This document shows positions 1-6,756 of a stretch of DNA of 7,191 nucleotides, piece after piece. Source of the stretch: an uncultured Bacteroidales bacterium (GTDB taxonomy: Bacteria; Bacteroidota; Bacteroidia; Bacteroidales; P3); contig CALCUN010000039.1 of assembly GCA_937906975.1 (NCBI GenBank), positions 1 through 7,191 of the forward strand, in the 5' to 3' direction. The position numbers were made by a program, and so were the translations under genes. Each line of letters starts with the position of its first letter. Position 1 is the first letter of the stretch. The notes below the pieces were generated by a model. That model had not been told where the DNA came from and did not search any database. It was given only the letters and a program-made list of their open reading frames with translations.

Positions 1-438
1 GTCTGTTCTGTGCCTTTCAATTTCTAAGGCTCGAATGCGTATGTATGAGAAAGGATTTTTGCGAATAATATCATCTCGCAAGGCTGAGTTAAAAGCGGCG
101 CGAAGCATGCAGATGTAATGGCGAGCTGTTCCGTAAGAGACGCGCTCGCATTGCTTTTTGAAAAAGTCTTCACATTGGGACGCTTTTATTTGTTCCATTG
201 GCTGCATTTTGGCGTCGCCTAAAAACTCCAGGAATAATGTTGCAGCGCGCTGGTAGTTGCGCTGGTTTTGTAGCTTGCCGTTGGATTTGTAATTGGTAAG
301 GAACTCGTATACGCTTACGCGCAGAGCTTGTGAGAAGCCTAACGCTGCGGCGGTTGTTTTTACCATGTCGATAGCGTTATCAACTGATGTTTTGTTTTTT
401 GCTGCTGATTCTAATGCGTCTGCGATAGATTGAGCCAT
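1..438 (-). CDS. Tyrosine recombinase / phage-type integrase, N-terminal part (truncated by window edge)
   Basis: Seen: the minus strand is open from an ATG at 438 to the window edge, giving 146 residues with no stop. After an Ala/Lys-rich helical start, residues 40-75 (VSVYEFLTNYK, then NYQRAATLFLEFLG) and 84-130 (SYGTARHYICMLRAAFNSAL, then RDDIIRKNPF) form the all-helical core-binding (SAM-like) domain of tyrosine recombinases. The ending, NPF followed by a basic stretch ERHRTD, is the usual lead-in to the catalytic domain. The catalytic R...HxxR...Y residues would lie beyond base 1 and are not visible, so activity cannot be judged. Role by family: site-specific integration or excision of a mobile element. 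The separate arm-binding domain common at the N-terminus of Bacteroidota integrases is not obvious here. The frame stays open upstream to a TGA at 490-492, so a TTG at 486 could add 16 residues, but ATG is preferred. One sampled 60-base line (241-300) is 50% G+C against 30% for a line in dnaE (2281-2340), which suggests transfer. Confidence 0.85.
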   Translation of the reverse strand, partial: MAQSIADALESAAKNKTSVDNAIDMVKTTAAALGFSQALRVSVYEFLTNYKSNGKLQNQRNYQRAATLFLEFLGDAKMQPMEQIKASQCEDFFKKQCERVSYGTARHYICMLRAAFNSALRDDIIRKNPFSYIRIRALEIERHRTD

Positions 439-443
439 TTTCT

Positions 444-467
444 TTGCAGCATTGCTTTTTGCTGCAA
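444..467 (-). promoter_or_regulatory. Hairpin just upstream of the integrase start codon
   Basis: Seen: perfect 8-base arms TTGCAGCA (444-451) and TGCTGCAA (460-467) with an 8-base loop. The structure ends six bases before the integrase ATG at 438, where a ribosome would bind. A second, overlapping pairing is possible between GCATTGC (449-455) and GCAATGC (464-470). Inference: it may damp translation of the integrase or form a recombinase or regulator binding site. If translation starts at TTG 486, the hairpin would lie inside the coding region and lose this meaning. Confidence 0.45.
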
Positions 468-503
468 TGCCATCTGTTTTTGTCAAAGCTCAAAAGGCTT
501 TTT

Positions 504-544
504 CAAAGAAAGAAAAAAATAAAGCAAAGAAAGAAAAAAATAAA
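504..544. repeat. Two tandem A-rich direct repeats, 21-base period
   Basis: Seen: CAAAGAAAGAAAAAAATAAA occurs exactly at 504-523 and again at 525-544, separated by one base. A degenerate third start, CAAAGAAAAAA, follows at 546-556. The sequence is low in complexity, but two exact 20-base copies at a period of two helical turns are more than plain A-richness. The repeats sit between the integrase and the acyltransferase promoter. They could be an upstream A-tract element, a slippage product or the scar of an element end. The sequence alone does not decide. Confidence 0.6.
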
Positions 545-548
545 TCAA

Positions 549-568
549 AGAAAAAATTTATTTTTTCT
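549..568. repeat. Small A/T inverted repeat upstream of the acyltransferase promoter
   Basis: Seen: arms AGAAAAAA (549-556) and TTTTTTCT (561-568) flank the loop TTTA. The pairing is almost all A-T, so the hairpin is weak. It sits 17 bases upstream of the TATCTTTG box and overlaps the expected position of the -33 element. It may be only a by-product of an A-tract next to a T-tract. Confidence 0.3.
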
Positions 569-592
569 AAGAAATATTTTTTCGTATCTTTG
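563..592 (+). promoter_or_regulatory. Probable Bacteroidota-type promoter for the acyltransferase-dnaE-queG operon
   Basis: Seen: TATCTTTG at 585-592 matches the -7 consensus TAnnTTTG known for the Bacteroidota primary sigma factor. The -33 element is poor: there is no TTTG at the expected distance, only a T-run (TTTT at 563-566, spacing 18). Transcription would start near 597-600, leaving a leader of only about 13-16 bases before the ATG at 613. No other promoter-like box is seen ahead of dnaE or queG, so this one probably serves all three genes. Confidence 0.5.
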
Positions 593-612
593 TTTTAGAA
601 AATGGTTGTAAA

Positions 613-1497
613 ATGAAAGCAATTCTTAACTACATATTATTTTACGGATTCCTCATTCCCTTATCGCTTTTACCGATGAGGTTTCTACATTTCTTGGCAG
701 ATATTGTAAAATTTCTACTTTATAACCTTCTGGGTTACAGGAAGAAAGTAGTTATGAATAACCTCTCAAAATCCTTTCCCGACAAAACATCCGCAGAATT
801 GAGAGAAATAGCGAGCAAGTTTTATTCCCATTTAGCAGACCTTTTCTTGGAGGCAGTGAAGATGCTAACAATTTCCAAGAAAAACCTAATGAAAAGATAC
901 AAATGCCTAAATCCAGAAATAATATCTGACTACTACAAACAAAACAAAAGCATTATATTAGTTTCTGCACACTATAACAACTGGGAATTTATGGTTGCAA
1001 GTCTTGGAATGCAGTTTGATTTTCATGGAATAGGAGTTGGCAAAAGAATGAGTAACAAAACCTTTGAAGAACTTATGCACAAAAAACGCACAAGATACGC
1101 TACAGAAGTTTGTTACGCAGATAACTCTCGCAAAGTCTTTGATAACTACCACAATACAAAGACTTGTGCCTATATGCTTTTGTCAGACCAAAGTCCAAAC
1201 GACAGAAACAAATGCTATTGGATAGATTTCCTTAACCAAAAGACAGCATTTATTTACGGATGCGAGTATTTTGCAAAGAAATACGATTATCCTGTATTTT
1301 TTTACAAAGTAAGAAAAGTAAAAAGAGGCTATTACGAATTTGAAATAGAAGAAGTAACAACCTCTCCACAAGAAACAGAATACGGATTTATAGTAGAAAA
1401 ATCCGCAAGCATATTAGAAGAACTCATAAAAGAAGCACCACAATATTGGTTGTGGAGCCACAGACGTTGGAAACTTAAATACGAACAAAATAATTAG
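613..1497 (+). CDS. LpxL/HtrB-family acyltransferase (lipid A / lysophospholipid acyltransferase), inner membrane
   Basis: A 294-residue protein of the lipid A biosynthesis acyltransferase family, whose members move a fatty acyl chain from acyl-ACP to a lipid A precursor (or a related lysolipid) at the cytoplasmic face of the inner membrane. Seen: a hydrophobic N-terminal anchor at about residues 5-41, then YRKKVVMNNLSKSFP (42-56), the family pattern in which newly made lipid-processing enzymes carry an R..V..NL..SFP stretch. The catalytic H-x4-E motif is SAHYNNWEF with H120 and E125. LLSDQSP (189-195) is the usual second conserved block, and WLWSHRRWK (279-287) is the typical C-terminal signature. 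The length is normal for the family. The ATG at 613 is chosen because it follows a promoter-like box and begins with a Lys and then the membrane segment. A four-codon ORF (ATG at 602, TGA at 614-616) overlaps this start. First gene of a probable operon, 10 bases before dnaE. Acceptor and acyl chain cannot be told from sequence, so no gene symbol is given. Confidence 0.9.
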   Translation: MKAILNYILFYGFLIPLSLLPMRFLHFLADIVKFLLYNLLGYRKKVVMNNLSKSFPDKTSAELREIASKFYSHLADLFLEAVKMLTISKKNLMKRYKCLNPEIISDYYKQNKSIILVSAHYNNWEFMVASLGMQFDFHGIGVGKRMSNKTFEELMHKKRTRYATEVCYADNSRKVFDNYHNTKTCAYMLLSDQSPNDRNKCYWIDFLNQKTAFIYGCEYFAKKYDYPVFFYKVRKVKRGYYEFEIEEVTTSPQETEYGFIVEKSASILEELIKEAPQYWLWSHRRWKLKYEQNN

Positions 1498-1507
1498 ACA
1501 ATATATT

Positions 1508-4500
1508 ATGAATAATTTTACCCATCTTCACGTACACACACAATATTCCATATTAGACGGAGCTTGTAATATAAATAAGCTACTTGACAGAGCCAAAGAA
1601 TTAGGACAAGAAGCAGTTGCTATAACAGACCATGGCAATATGTTTGGAGTATTGGAATTTCACAATGCTTGCAAGAAAAAAGGCGTAAAACCAATTTTAG
1701 GATGTGAAATGTACGTTTCTCCACAAAGCAGATTTATAAAAGATGGTAAAAATTTCAGTGGACATCACCTTATATTGCTTGCAAAAAATGCGAAAGGCTA
1801 TCAAAATTTAGTAAAATTAGACTCCTTAGCCTTTGCCAAAGAAGCCAAATACCGTACCTCAAGAATAGATAAAGAACTATTATTTCAATATTCCGAAGGA
1901 TTGATATGTTGTTCAGCCTGTTTAGGAGGAATTTTGCCTAAACTGATAGAAAATAACGACATAGAAGGAGCAGAAAGAACAGCCTTAGAATACAAAGAAG
2001 TCTTTAAAGATGACTATTACATAGAACTACAAAACCATGGCATAGACCTACAACACCAAGTCAATAAAGAACTAATAAGAATTGCCAAAAAATTTGACAT
2101 AAAGATAATAGCAACAAACGATGTTCACTTTGTAAATAAAGATGACTTTGAAGCACATACGATTTTGATTTGTTTAAATACAGGAAAGACCTTATCAGAA
2201 TATGACAACAGTAAAATGTCATATACAGGTAATGAGTATTTAAAATCAATGGACGAAATGTTAGAAGCATTTCCAGACACACCAGAGGCAATCTATAACA
2301 CACAAGAAATAGTTGATAAAATAGAAGTCTATGAATTAGAAAGAGGACCAATACTTCCCGTATTTGATATTCCTTCCTCTTTTGGCACAATAGAGGAGTA
2401 CTATAAAAAGTTCCCAAAAGAAGAAATATCAGAAAAACTCTATACTGACTTTATAAATAGTCCCAAAACATCAGAGGAAGACAAAGCCCCTGAGAAAAAA
2501 AATGAAATAACAGAAAAACTACTCAAAGAAAAAGGAGGATATGAGAAAATAATCCGTACCAAATTCGATGCAGCATATCTTCGACACCTTACCTTAGAAG
2601 GAGCAAAAAAGCGTTACGGAGACAATCTTGACGAAACAGTACTTAAAAGAATAGAAAGCGAATTAGGAACCATAGAATGGATGGGATTTCCTGGTTATTT
2701 CCTAATTGTACAAGACTTTATAAATTATTCAAGAGAGAAATTAGGCGTAATAGTTGGGCCGGGGAGAGGCTCAGCTGCAGGAAGCGTTGTAGCATACTGC
2801 TTAGGGATAACCGCAATTGAGCCTTTGAAATACGGATTGCTTTTTGAGCGTTTCTTAAACCCAGACAGAATTTCCTTACCCGATATAGACGTGGATTTTG
2901 ACGATGAGGGAAGAGCCAAAACCTTGCAATACGTACAAGATAAATATGGTTCAGACCACGTTGCTCAAATTACGACTTTCGGAACAATGGCAGCAAAAAT
3001 GTCAATCAAAGACGTAGCCAGAGTTTTAGAACTACCATTAGCCGATTCCAATAGATTAGCAGAATATGTTCCTAACAGACCAGGAATTTCCTTAGACCAA
3101 GCCTTCAATGAGTCGCCAGAACTAAAACAAGAATTAGAAAACGGACCAGAATTAATTAAAAAAGTTCTTACTCTTGCAAGAAAATTAGAAGGCTCTATTA
3201 GAAGTACAGGAATACATGCGTGTGGCGTAATCATAGGTCCCGATGATATTTCCAATTATGTGCCAATTGCTGACAGTAAAGACTCAGATATGATGGCAAC
3301 TCAGTTTGAAGGAAAACTCATTGAAAGCGTTGGAATGATAAAGATGGACTTCCTTGGACTAAGTAACCTTTCTATCATAAAAGATGCTTGTGAGAATATC
3401 TACAAAAGCCATGGCATAGTAATAGAACCCGATAAAATAGCATTAGATGACCAAAAGGCATTAGAATTATTTCAAAAAGGATTAACCGTTGGCACATTCC
3501 AATTTGAATCTGACGGAATGAGCGGGCATTTACAAAACCTTAAACCCGACAGATTTGAAGACTTGATTGCGATGAACGCACTTTATCGTCCAGGTCCAAT
3601 GCAATATATTTCCAACTTCATAAATAGAAAACATGGAAAAGAGGAAATCGTTTATGAATTCCCAATAATGGAAAAGTATCTTGCAGAAACCTATGGTATT
3701 ACAGTGTATCAAGAGCAGGTCATGTTGCTTTCTCAAGCCCTTGCTAACTTTACCCCGGGGGAAGCCGACAAATTAAGAAAGGCAATGGGTAAAAAGCAAA
3801 TCAAGGTAATGGAAGAGTTGGAGAAAAAGTTCATTGTCGGATGTGAAAACAACGGATTAGACTTAGAAAAGGTTAAAAAAATATGGGAAGACTGGAAAAA
3901 ATTTGCAGAATACGCCTTCAACAAATCCCACTCTACATGTTACGCATACGTTGCTTTCCAAACAGCATATTTAAAAGCACATTACCCTGCGGAATACATG
4001 TCTTCTGTTCTTACACACAACCTTTCTGATATTAAAAAGATAACAAAATATATTGAAGAGTGTCAAAATATTAACCTTCAAGTGTTAGGGCCAAACGTAA
4101 ACGAATCTGACCTTAACTTTATGGTGAATAAAAAAGGCGAAATCCTATTTGGATTAGCCGCCATAAAGGGTGTGGGATTAGCCGCTGCAGAAGAAATCAT
4201 CAGAGAGCGAGAAGCAAACGGTCCTTACACATCTGCTTTTGACCTTGTAAAGAGAGTAAATCTCAGAATTATAAATCGCCGTTGTTTAGAGTCGTTAATA
4301 AAAGCGGGAGGCTTCGATTGCTTTGCTGATACTCACAGAGCACAATATTTTACTAACATTGATAACGACTACACCGTATTAGAAAAAATGATAATGCTAT
4401 CTAACAAAATCAAAACCGATAGTATGTCAGCCCAAGTGTCGTTATTTGATGAGGAAGAAATAAAAATAGACGATATAGTAGAGATTCCAGAATGTGAACG

Positions 4501-5173
4501 TTGGTCTCAAAGCGAGAGTCTTGCTTTTGAAAAAGAAATGATAGGCTTTTACATTTCAGGACACCCATTAGACGAATACGAAGAAACGGTTAGAACATTT
4601 GTAGATACCAAATTAGAAAGTTTAAAGACGCTTTCCGACCTAAAAGACAAAGACATTTGCATAGCAGGAATAGTAGTTGCTTCAGAAAACAAAGTGGGAA
4701 AAAATGGAAATCCGTTTTCATCACTCACAATCGAAGACGAAACAGGAGCATATACGTTTAGATTTTTTGGAAACAACTATGTAAAATACTCAAACTTCTG
4801 TAAAGAAGGATTATACCTTATAATCCACGCTTCAGTCAAAGAAAAATCTTGGCCAAAAGACGCAATCACAAAAGAACTCGACCTTTACGTGAAAGATGTA
4901 GCCTTGTTGAATAACTACATGGAAGAAAACGCCAAAGAATTGGAAATGACCATAGATTATAGCAACATAACACCAGCCTTTGTCAAAGACATGGAAACCC
5001 TATGTAAGAAAAACAAAGGTAAAATCTCCCTAAAACTCAATATAATATCCTCAATAGACGATTTGAAACTAACAATGCTCGCAAAAAAATATAAAGTTGC
5101 ACCCTCTTTCATTAAAGAAGCAAGAAAACTTGCCTCAGTCTATGGATTGAGTTATAAGGTTTTGAAAAGATAA
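1508..5173 (+). CDS. dnaE: DNA polymerase III alpha subunit (replicative DNA polymerase)
   Basis: The 1221-residue catalytic subunit of the replicative polymerase. Domains in order: an N-terminal PHP domain with HLHVH (6-10), ITDHG (39-43), E67 and DVH (205-207), so the likely metal ligands are kept, unlike the degenerate E. coli domain. A charged segment at about 285-350, rich in Glu and Lys, is extra relative to E. coli and fits the form I know from Bacteroidota. The palm has GPGRGSAAGS (417-426) and PDIDVDF (458-464). By alignment with E. coli D401/D403/D555 the catalytic aspartates are D461, D463 and D614 (in MDFLGL). YRPGPM (693-698) and the Lys/His-rich FNKSHS (804-809) belong to the fingers. 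Helix-hairpin-helix residues lie near 880-935. QVSLF (976-980) is a clear clamp-binding motif of the QxxLF type. An OB-fold occupies about 1048-1135 (IAGIVV through LYVKDV). The start codon follows the upstream stop by 10 bases. The stop overlaps the queG start. Confidence 0.98.
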   Translation: MNNFTHLHVHTQYSILDGACNINKLLDRAKELGQEAVAITDHGNMFGVLEFHNACKKKGVKPILGCEMYVSPQSRFIKDGKNFSGHHLILLAKNAKGYQNLVKLDSLAFAKEAKYRTSRIDKELLFQYSEGLICCSACLGGILPKLIENNDIEGAERTALEYKEVFKDDYYIELQNHGIDLQHQVNKELIRIAKKFDIKIIATNDVHFVNKDDFEAHTILICLNTGKTLSEYDNSKMSYTGNEYLKSMDEMLEAFPDTPEAIYNTQEIVDKIEVYELERGPILPVFDIPSSFGTIEEYYKKFPKEEISEKLYTDFINSPKTSEEDKAPEKKNEITEKLLKEKGGYEKIIRTKFDAAYLRHLTLEGAKKRYGDNLDETVLKRIESELGTIEWMGFPGYFLIVQDFINYSREKLGVIVGPGRGSAAGSVVAYCLGITAIEPLKYGLLFERFLNPDRISLPDIDVDFDDEGRAKTLQYVQDKYGSDHVAQITTFGTMAAKMSIKDVARVLELPLADSNRLAEYVPNRPGISLDQAFNESPELKQELENGPELIKKVLTLARKLEGSIRSTGIHACGVIIGPDDISNYVPIADSKDSDMMATQFEGKLIESVGMIKMDFLGLSNLSIIKDACENIYKSHGIVIEPDKIALDDQKALELFQKGLTVGTFQFESDGMSGHLQNLKPDRFEDLIAMNALYRPGPMQYISNFINRKHGKEEIVYEFPIMEKYLAETYGITVYQEQVMLLSQALANFTPGEADKLRKAMGKKQIKVMEELEKKFIVGCENNGLDLEKVKKIWEDWKKFAEYAFNKSHSTCYAYVAFQTAYLKAHYPAEYMSSVLTHNLSDIKKITKYIEECQNINLQVLGPNVNESDLNFMVNKKGEILFGLAAIKGVGLAAAEEIIREREANGPYTSAFDLVKRVNLRIINRRCLESLIKAGGFDCFADTHRAQYFTNIDNDYTVLEKMIMLSNKIKTDSMSAQVSLFDEEEIKIDDIVEIPECERWSQSESLAFEKEMIGFYISGHPLDEYEETVRTFVDTKLESLKTLSDLKDKDICIAGIVVASENKVGKNGNPFSSLTIEDETGAYTFRFFGNNYVKYSNFCKEGLYLIIHASVKEKSWPKDAITKELDLYVKDVALLNNYMEENAKELEMTIDYSNITPAFVKDMETLCKKNKGKISLKLNIISSIDDLKLTMLAKKYKVAPSFIKEARKLASVYGLSYKVLKR

Positions 5174-6084
5174 TGAAGTATTTACCCTTAGAAATCGTAA
5201 AAGCAAAAGCACTTTCCTTAGGCTTTCACGACTGTGGAGCAGCAAAGGCAGAACAACTCTGCTCAAACATATTTGATGCTTGGATTTCAAAAGGTTATAA
5301 TGCAGATATGGATTACTTATCCAACTATCACTCACAACGATTCAATGTTTGCGAGTTGTTAGAAGGAGCAAAAACAGTTTTCTCCTTTGTAATATCCTAC
5401 AATACTGAAAATCAGTTAGAAGAATCAAAAGTAAAAATAGCCTCATACGCACAAGGAAAAGACTATCACAAAGTAATAAAACAAAAACTCTACGCCTTGT
5501 TAGAAGAATTAAAAGACTTATACCCAGACCTTAATGCAAAAATATGTGTAGATACAGCACCCGTAATGGAAAAGCATTGGGCAGTGAAAGCAGGCTTAGG
5601 TTGGATAGGCAAAAACACCTGTTTCATAAGTCCAAAATGGGGAAGTAAAGTTTTTTTAGCTGAAATTATATGCGATTATCAAAGCGATTACACACAAGAA
5701 GTTAGGAATCAGTGTGGTAATTGCAGAAAATGTATAGAATCTTGCCCAAATGGAGCATTGAATGACCAAGAAACAGGACTTGATTCAAACAAATGTATTT
5801 CCTATCAAACCATTGAAAACAAGGAATCTATACCTGAGAATATCAAACTAAACAATTACATTTATGGTTGCGACATTTGCCTAAATGCCTGCATAAGAAA
5901 CAATAAGATACCAAAGGTTGAAAACGATTTTTCTCCAACCCAAGAAATTAAAACACTGATTTCCAAAATAGAAAATGAAGAATTAGAAAAAACAGACTTC
6001 AACAAAGTCCGTAAAATCTCCGCAATGGAGAGAATAAAATTTGAGAAGTTATTATTGAATTTAGCTACAAATAAGAAAGCCTAA
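5173..6084 (+). CDS. queG: Epoxyqueuosine reductase (tRNA queuosine synthesis)
   Basis: A 303-residue cytosolic enzyme that reduces epoxyqueuosine to queuosine at wobble position 34 of the tRNAs for Asp, Asn, His and Tyr. By family it uses cobalamin and two [4Fe-4S] clusters. Seen: CGAAKA (21-26) near the N-terminus; VDTAPVMEKHWAVKAGLGWIG (starting at 126), the QueG core stretch, whose D127 sits where a proton-donor Asp has been proposed (from memory). Eight cluster cysteines follow: C181, C184, C187 and C191 (CGNCRKCIESCP), then C208, C233, C236 and C240 (CDICLNAC). SAMERIKF (283-290) is a variant of the usual C-terminal SA..R.KF block. The HEAT-like C-terminal extension of E. coli-type QueG (about 380 residues) is absent, so this is the short form. 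The ATG overlaps the dnaE stop by one base (TAATG), which suggests translational coupling. Its last codons form part of the terminator stem. Confidence 0.96.
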   Translation: MKYLPLEIVKAKALSLGFHDCGAAKAEQLCSNIFDAWISKGYNADMDYLSNYHSQRFNVCELLEGAKTVFSFVISYNTENQLEESKVKIASYAQGKDYHKVIKQKLYALLEELKDLYPDLNAKICVDTAPVMEKHWAVKAGLGWIGKNTCFISPKWGSKVFLAEIICDYQSDYTQEVRNQCGNCRKCIESCPNGALNDQETGLDSNKCISYQTIENKESIPENIKLNNYIYGCDICLNACIRNNKIPKVENDFSPTQEIKTLISKIENEELEKTDFNKVRKISAMERIKFEKLLLNLATNKKA

Positions 6085-6104
6085 GAATTACTCTTAGGCT
6101 TTCT
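6074..6104. terminator. Shared bidirectional terminator between queG and the lipoprotein gene
   Basis: Seen: a perfect 13-base stem, AGAAAGCCTAAGA (6074-6086) and TCTTAGGCTTTCT (6092-6104), with the loop ATTAC. The left arm includes the final codons and TAA of queG (6082-6084). On the plus strand the stem runs into CTTTCTCCGTTT. On the minus strand it runs into CTTTCTTATTTG. T-rich exits on both sides and the convergent gene order suit a terminator used in both directions. The U-tracts are interrupted, so efficiency is uncertain. Confidence 0.85.
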
Positions 6105-6127
6105 CCGTTTAGTTTAAACAAAGGAAG

Positions 6128-6562
6128 TTATCCAACTATATCAGTAGGAGGTAATGATAAATAGCCATAATATGTCCCTGTTTTTTTATCATACAAAGAC
6201 GTAACTACATAACCTTCTTTCATTTTTTCATCAGCCCATTTCTGAAATTCTTCCTTATTTGTTGTGTAGAAATCAGGTTCCTTTGTGTCTTCTTTTGTAG
6301 GTTTGTTTATTTTGCAAACCAATTTACCTTCTTCATCATAATACATTACTAATCCATCAGGATATTTGTCTAAATTATTAAGATGATTAAGCAAAAGAAT
6401 ATCACCGTAATTAGGAACAACAGAATAAAGATCAATACTCTTTGTTTGGGAAACTTGATTTTCGTTATCAATTAAATTTTCTTCATTATTTTCTTCACAA
6501 GATGTGAAAACTAATGGTAGAGCCAATGCCATAAATATAAGGCTAATTATATTTTTGTTCAT
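6128..6562 (-). CDS. Small predicted lipoprotein, function unknown
   Basis: A 144-residue protein I cannot assign to a family. Seen: MNKN followed by a hydrophobic stretch (5-18) and a lipobox ending LVFTSC, so signal peptidase II would cleave before C22 and leave a mature lipoprotein of about 123 residues. The residues right after the cysteine are acidic and polar (EENNEENLIDNENQ). In Bacteroidota an acidic tag after the lipid cysteine is known to favour export to the cell surface, so outer-membrane surface display is plausible (inference). The mature part is acidic at first, then has MYYDEEGKLVCKI (73-85) and an aromatic end, SLYDKKTGTYYGYLSLPP (122-139), which suggests a short beta-rich domain. 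It has one extra cysteine, C83. The gene converges on queG and shares its terminator. Start: a perfect 6-base-arm palindrome (AAACAATTTGTTT, 6568-6580) lies just ahead of the ATG. A promoter candidate lies about 150 bases upstream. Confidence 0.8.
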   Translation of the reverse strand: MNKNIISLIFMALALPLVFTSCEENNEENLIDNENQVSQTKSIDLYSVVPNYGDILLLNHLNNLDKYPDGLVMYYDEEGKLVCKINKPTKEDTKEPDFYTTNKEEFQKWADEKMKEGYVVTSLYDKKTGTYYGYLSLPPTDIVG

Positions 6563-6620
6563 AATACAAACAATTTGTTTTTAATAAAAAATAAATTCAT
6601 TTAAAAGCAATATTTTCTTC

Positions 6621-6646
6621 GGCGTTAGTGAAATAAATCCAACGCC
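6621..6646 (-). promoter_or_regulatory. Small G+C-rich hairpin in the lipoprotein gene leader
   Basis: Seen: GGCGTT (6621-6626) and AACGCC (6641-6646) form a perfect 6-base stem around a 14-base loop, a patch of G+C in an otherwise A/T-only stretch. On the minus strand it begins at the last base of the TAG of the 16-codon mini-ORF and ends 58 bases before the lipoprotein ATG. No T-run follows, so it is not an intrinsic terminator. A leader structure or protein binding site is possible. Confidence 0.35.
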
Positions 6647-6696
6647 TAAACCTCACCTAACGAAAATAAAGCTAAAAATGATATGAGTAAAATCAT
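6646..6696 (-). CDS. Possible 16-codon hydrophobic leader peptide upstream of the lipoprotein gene
   Basis: Seen: an ATG at 6696 opens MILLISFLALFSLGEV and ends with TAG at 6648-6646. The ATG lies about 15 bases after the expected start of transcription from the promoter candidate at 6719-6751, the normal place for a first start codon in this window. The TAG abuts a small hairpin. The peptide is almost entirely hydrophobic. It could be a leader peptide, a tiny membrane peptide or chance, since hydrophobic codons are common in A/T-rich DNA. No ribosome binding site can be recognised, as is usual in this phylum. Confidence 0.2.
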   Translation of the reverse strand: MILLISFLALFSLGEV

Positions 6697-6718
6697 AATA
6701 ATTATTTTTTAATTGTTG

Positions 6719-6751
6719 CAAAAATAGGCAAAAAAAAAATTAACTACCAAA
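6719..6751 (-). promoter_or_regulatory. Candidate Bacteroidota-type promoter for the lipoprotein gene
   Basis: Seen on the minus strand: TTTG (plus-strand CAAA, 6748-6751), 21 bases, then TATTTTTG (plus-strand CAAAAATA, 6719-6726), matching TTTG and TAnnTTTG. Transcription would start near 6711, giving a leader of about 150 bases before the ATG at 6562. The surroundings are A-tracts in which such boxes can arise by chance, so confidence is moderate. I saw no better box closer to the gene. Confidence 0.4.
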
Positions 6752-6756
6752 AAAAA

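Noticed and set aside
439..612. tRNA gene as an integrase attachment site
   Set aside because: The stretch is mostly A-tracts and has no cloverleaf arms or T-loop motif on either strand.
2061..2417. 118-codon minus-strand ORF inside dnaE
   Set aside because: It lies wholly antisense to a certain gene, its translation is a low-complexity Leu/Tyr/Ser-rich string, and it shows no domain. The other antisense ORFs at 958-1371, 2725-3255, 3530-3924, 4549-4776 and 5135-5335 were rejected for the same reason.
6112..6119. GTTTAAAC palindrome after the terminator
   Set aside because: It is an 8-base A/T-rich palindrome with no partner site, expected by chance in this base composition.
6621..6646. Intrinsic terminator or riboswitch
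   Set aside because: There is no T-run after the stem on either strand, and no conserved riboswitch core I recognise.
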